Below, piece after piece: positions 29,893-29,994 of a stretch of 29,994 nt of DNA. A program made the translations under genes and the position numbers. Every line of letters begins with the position of its first letter. The stretch's first letter is position 1. Source of the stretch: JALHFZ01 sp964483085 (GTDB lineage Bacteria > Synergistota > Synergistia > Synergistales > Aminobacteriaceae); NCBI GenBank assembly GCA_964483085.1, contig CAYZZX010000015.1, positions 1 to 29,994 of the forward strand. Reading direction: 5' to 3'. The notes beneath the pieces were generated by a model. The model was not told where the DNA came from, did no database searches, and saw nothing but the letters and a program-made list of their open reading frames with translations.

Positions 29893-29994
29893 GCCCCTTC
29901 AGCAGATAGTAAGAGAAAGACACAACAAGGGGTAGGGCATAAATTCCTGATCCTCGCCTTATAGCTTGTCCTCCACCCCCTCTTCAGGATATAC

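Overview
The window reads as a GC-rich (high third-position GC) chromosomal segment from an anaerobic diderm-type bacterium. No rRNA, tRNA or marker gene settles the taxonomy. The gene mix (rubrerythrin, a small 2[4Fe-4S] ferredoxin, an M20 peptide/amino-acid amidohydrolase, a selenoprotein, several LuxR/NarL-type regulators including one fused to a multi-spanning membrane domain) fits Synergistota best; this is an inference. I see no prophage, insertion sequence or CRISPR array. Most genes have strong Shine-Dalgarno sites, which fixed many starts downstream of the longest open frame.

Left part (1-9.4 kb). A Met/Gln-rich Spy/CpxP-like exported protein (minus) diverges from a NarL-type response regulator and its HisKA_3 kinase, which overlap by 4 bases. 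A tandem HD-domain protein follows, convergent with an M20 amidohydrolase. Next comes a thiol-redox pair: an exported thioredoxin-fold protein whose first active-site residue is encoded by an in-frame TGA (predicted selenocysteine, with a SECIS-like hairpin just downstream), followed at once by a CcdA-type membrane electron carrier. LemA and a DUF2207 membrane protein form the next operon.

Middle part (9.4-19.4 kb). A secreted protein with a C-terminal chagasin (I42) cysteine-protease-inhibitor domain sits downstream of what looks like an undescribed structured noncoding RNA of about 270 nt. That RNA has a near-consensus promoter, 5' and 3' ends that pair over 16 bp, an A-rich unstructured middle and a strong terminator, and no convincing coding frame. 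Housekeeping and signalling genes follow: a DUF72 protein, BipA/TypA GTPase, an orphan DegS-like histidine kinase, GpsA, a 57-residue ferredoxin missed by length cut-offs, a membrane diguanylate cyclase with an intact GGDEF and I-site, an MFS transporter and an MBL-fold hydrolase.

Right part (19.4-30 kb). An iron-type ABC importer has a binding protein and a fused double permease but no ATPase gene beside it. A long minus-strand run of secreted and regulatory genes follows: an SH3/LprI multidomain protein, a secreted protein with an acidic tail, an isolated LuxR-type helix-turn-helix of 80 residues, an exported leucine-rich-repeat protein, a possible small membrane peptide, and a multi-spanning membrane protein ending in a LuxR-type DNA-binding domain related to the isolated one. 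Rubrerythrin is divergent from it at the right edge.

The strongest points for a second look are the candidate noncoding RNA at 10116-10387, the selenocysteine thioredoxin/CcdA pair at 5556-6653, and the LuxR/LRR cluster at 25787-29188.
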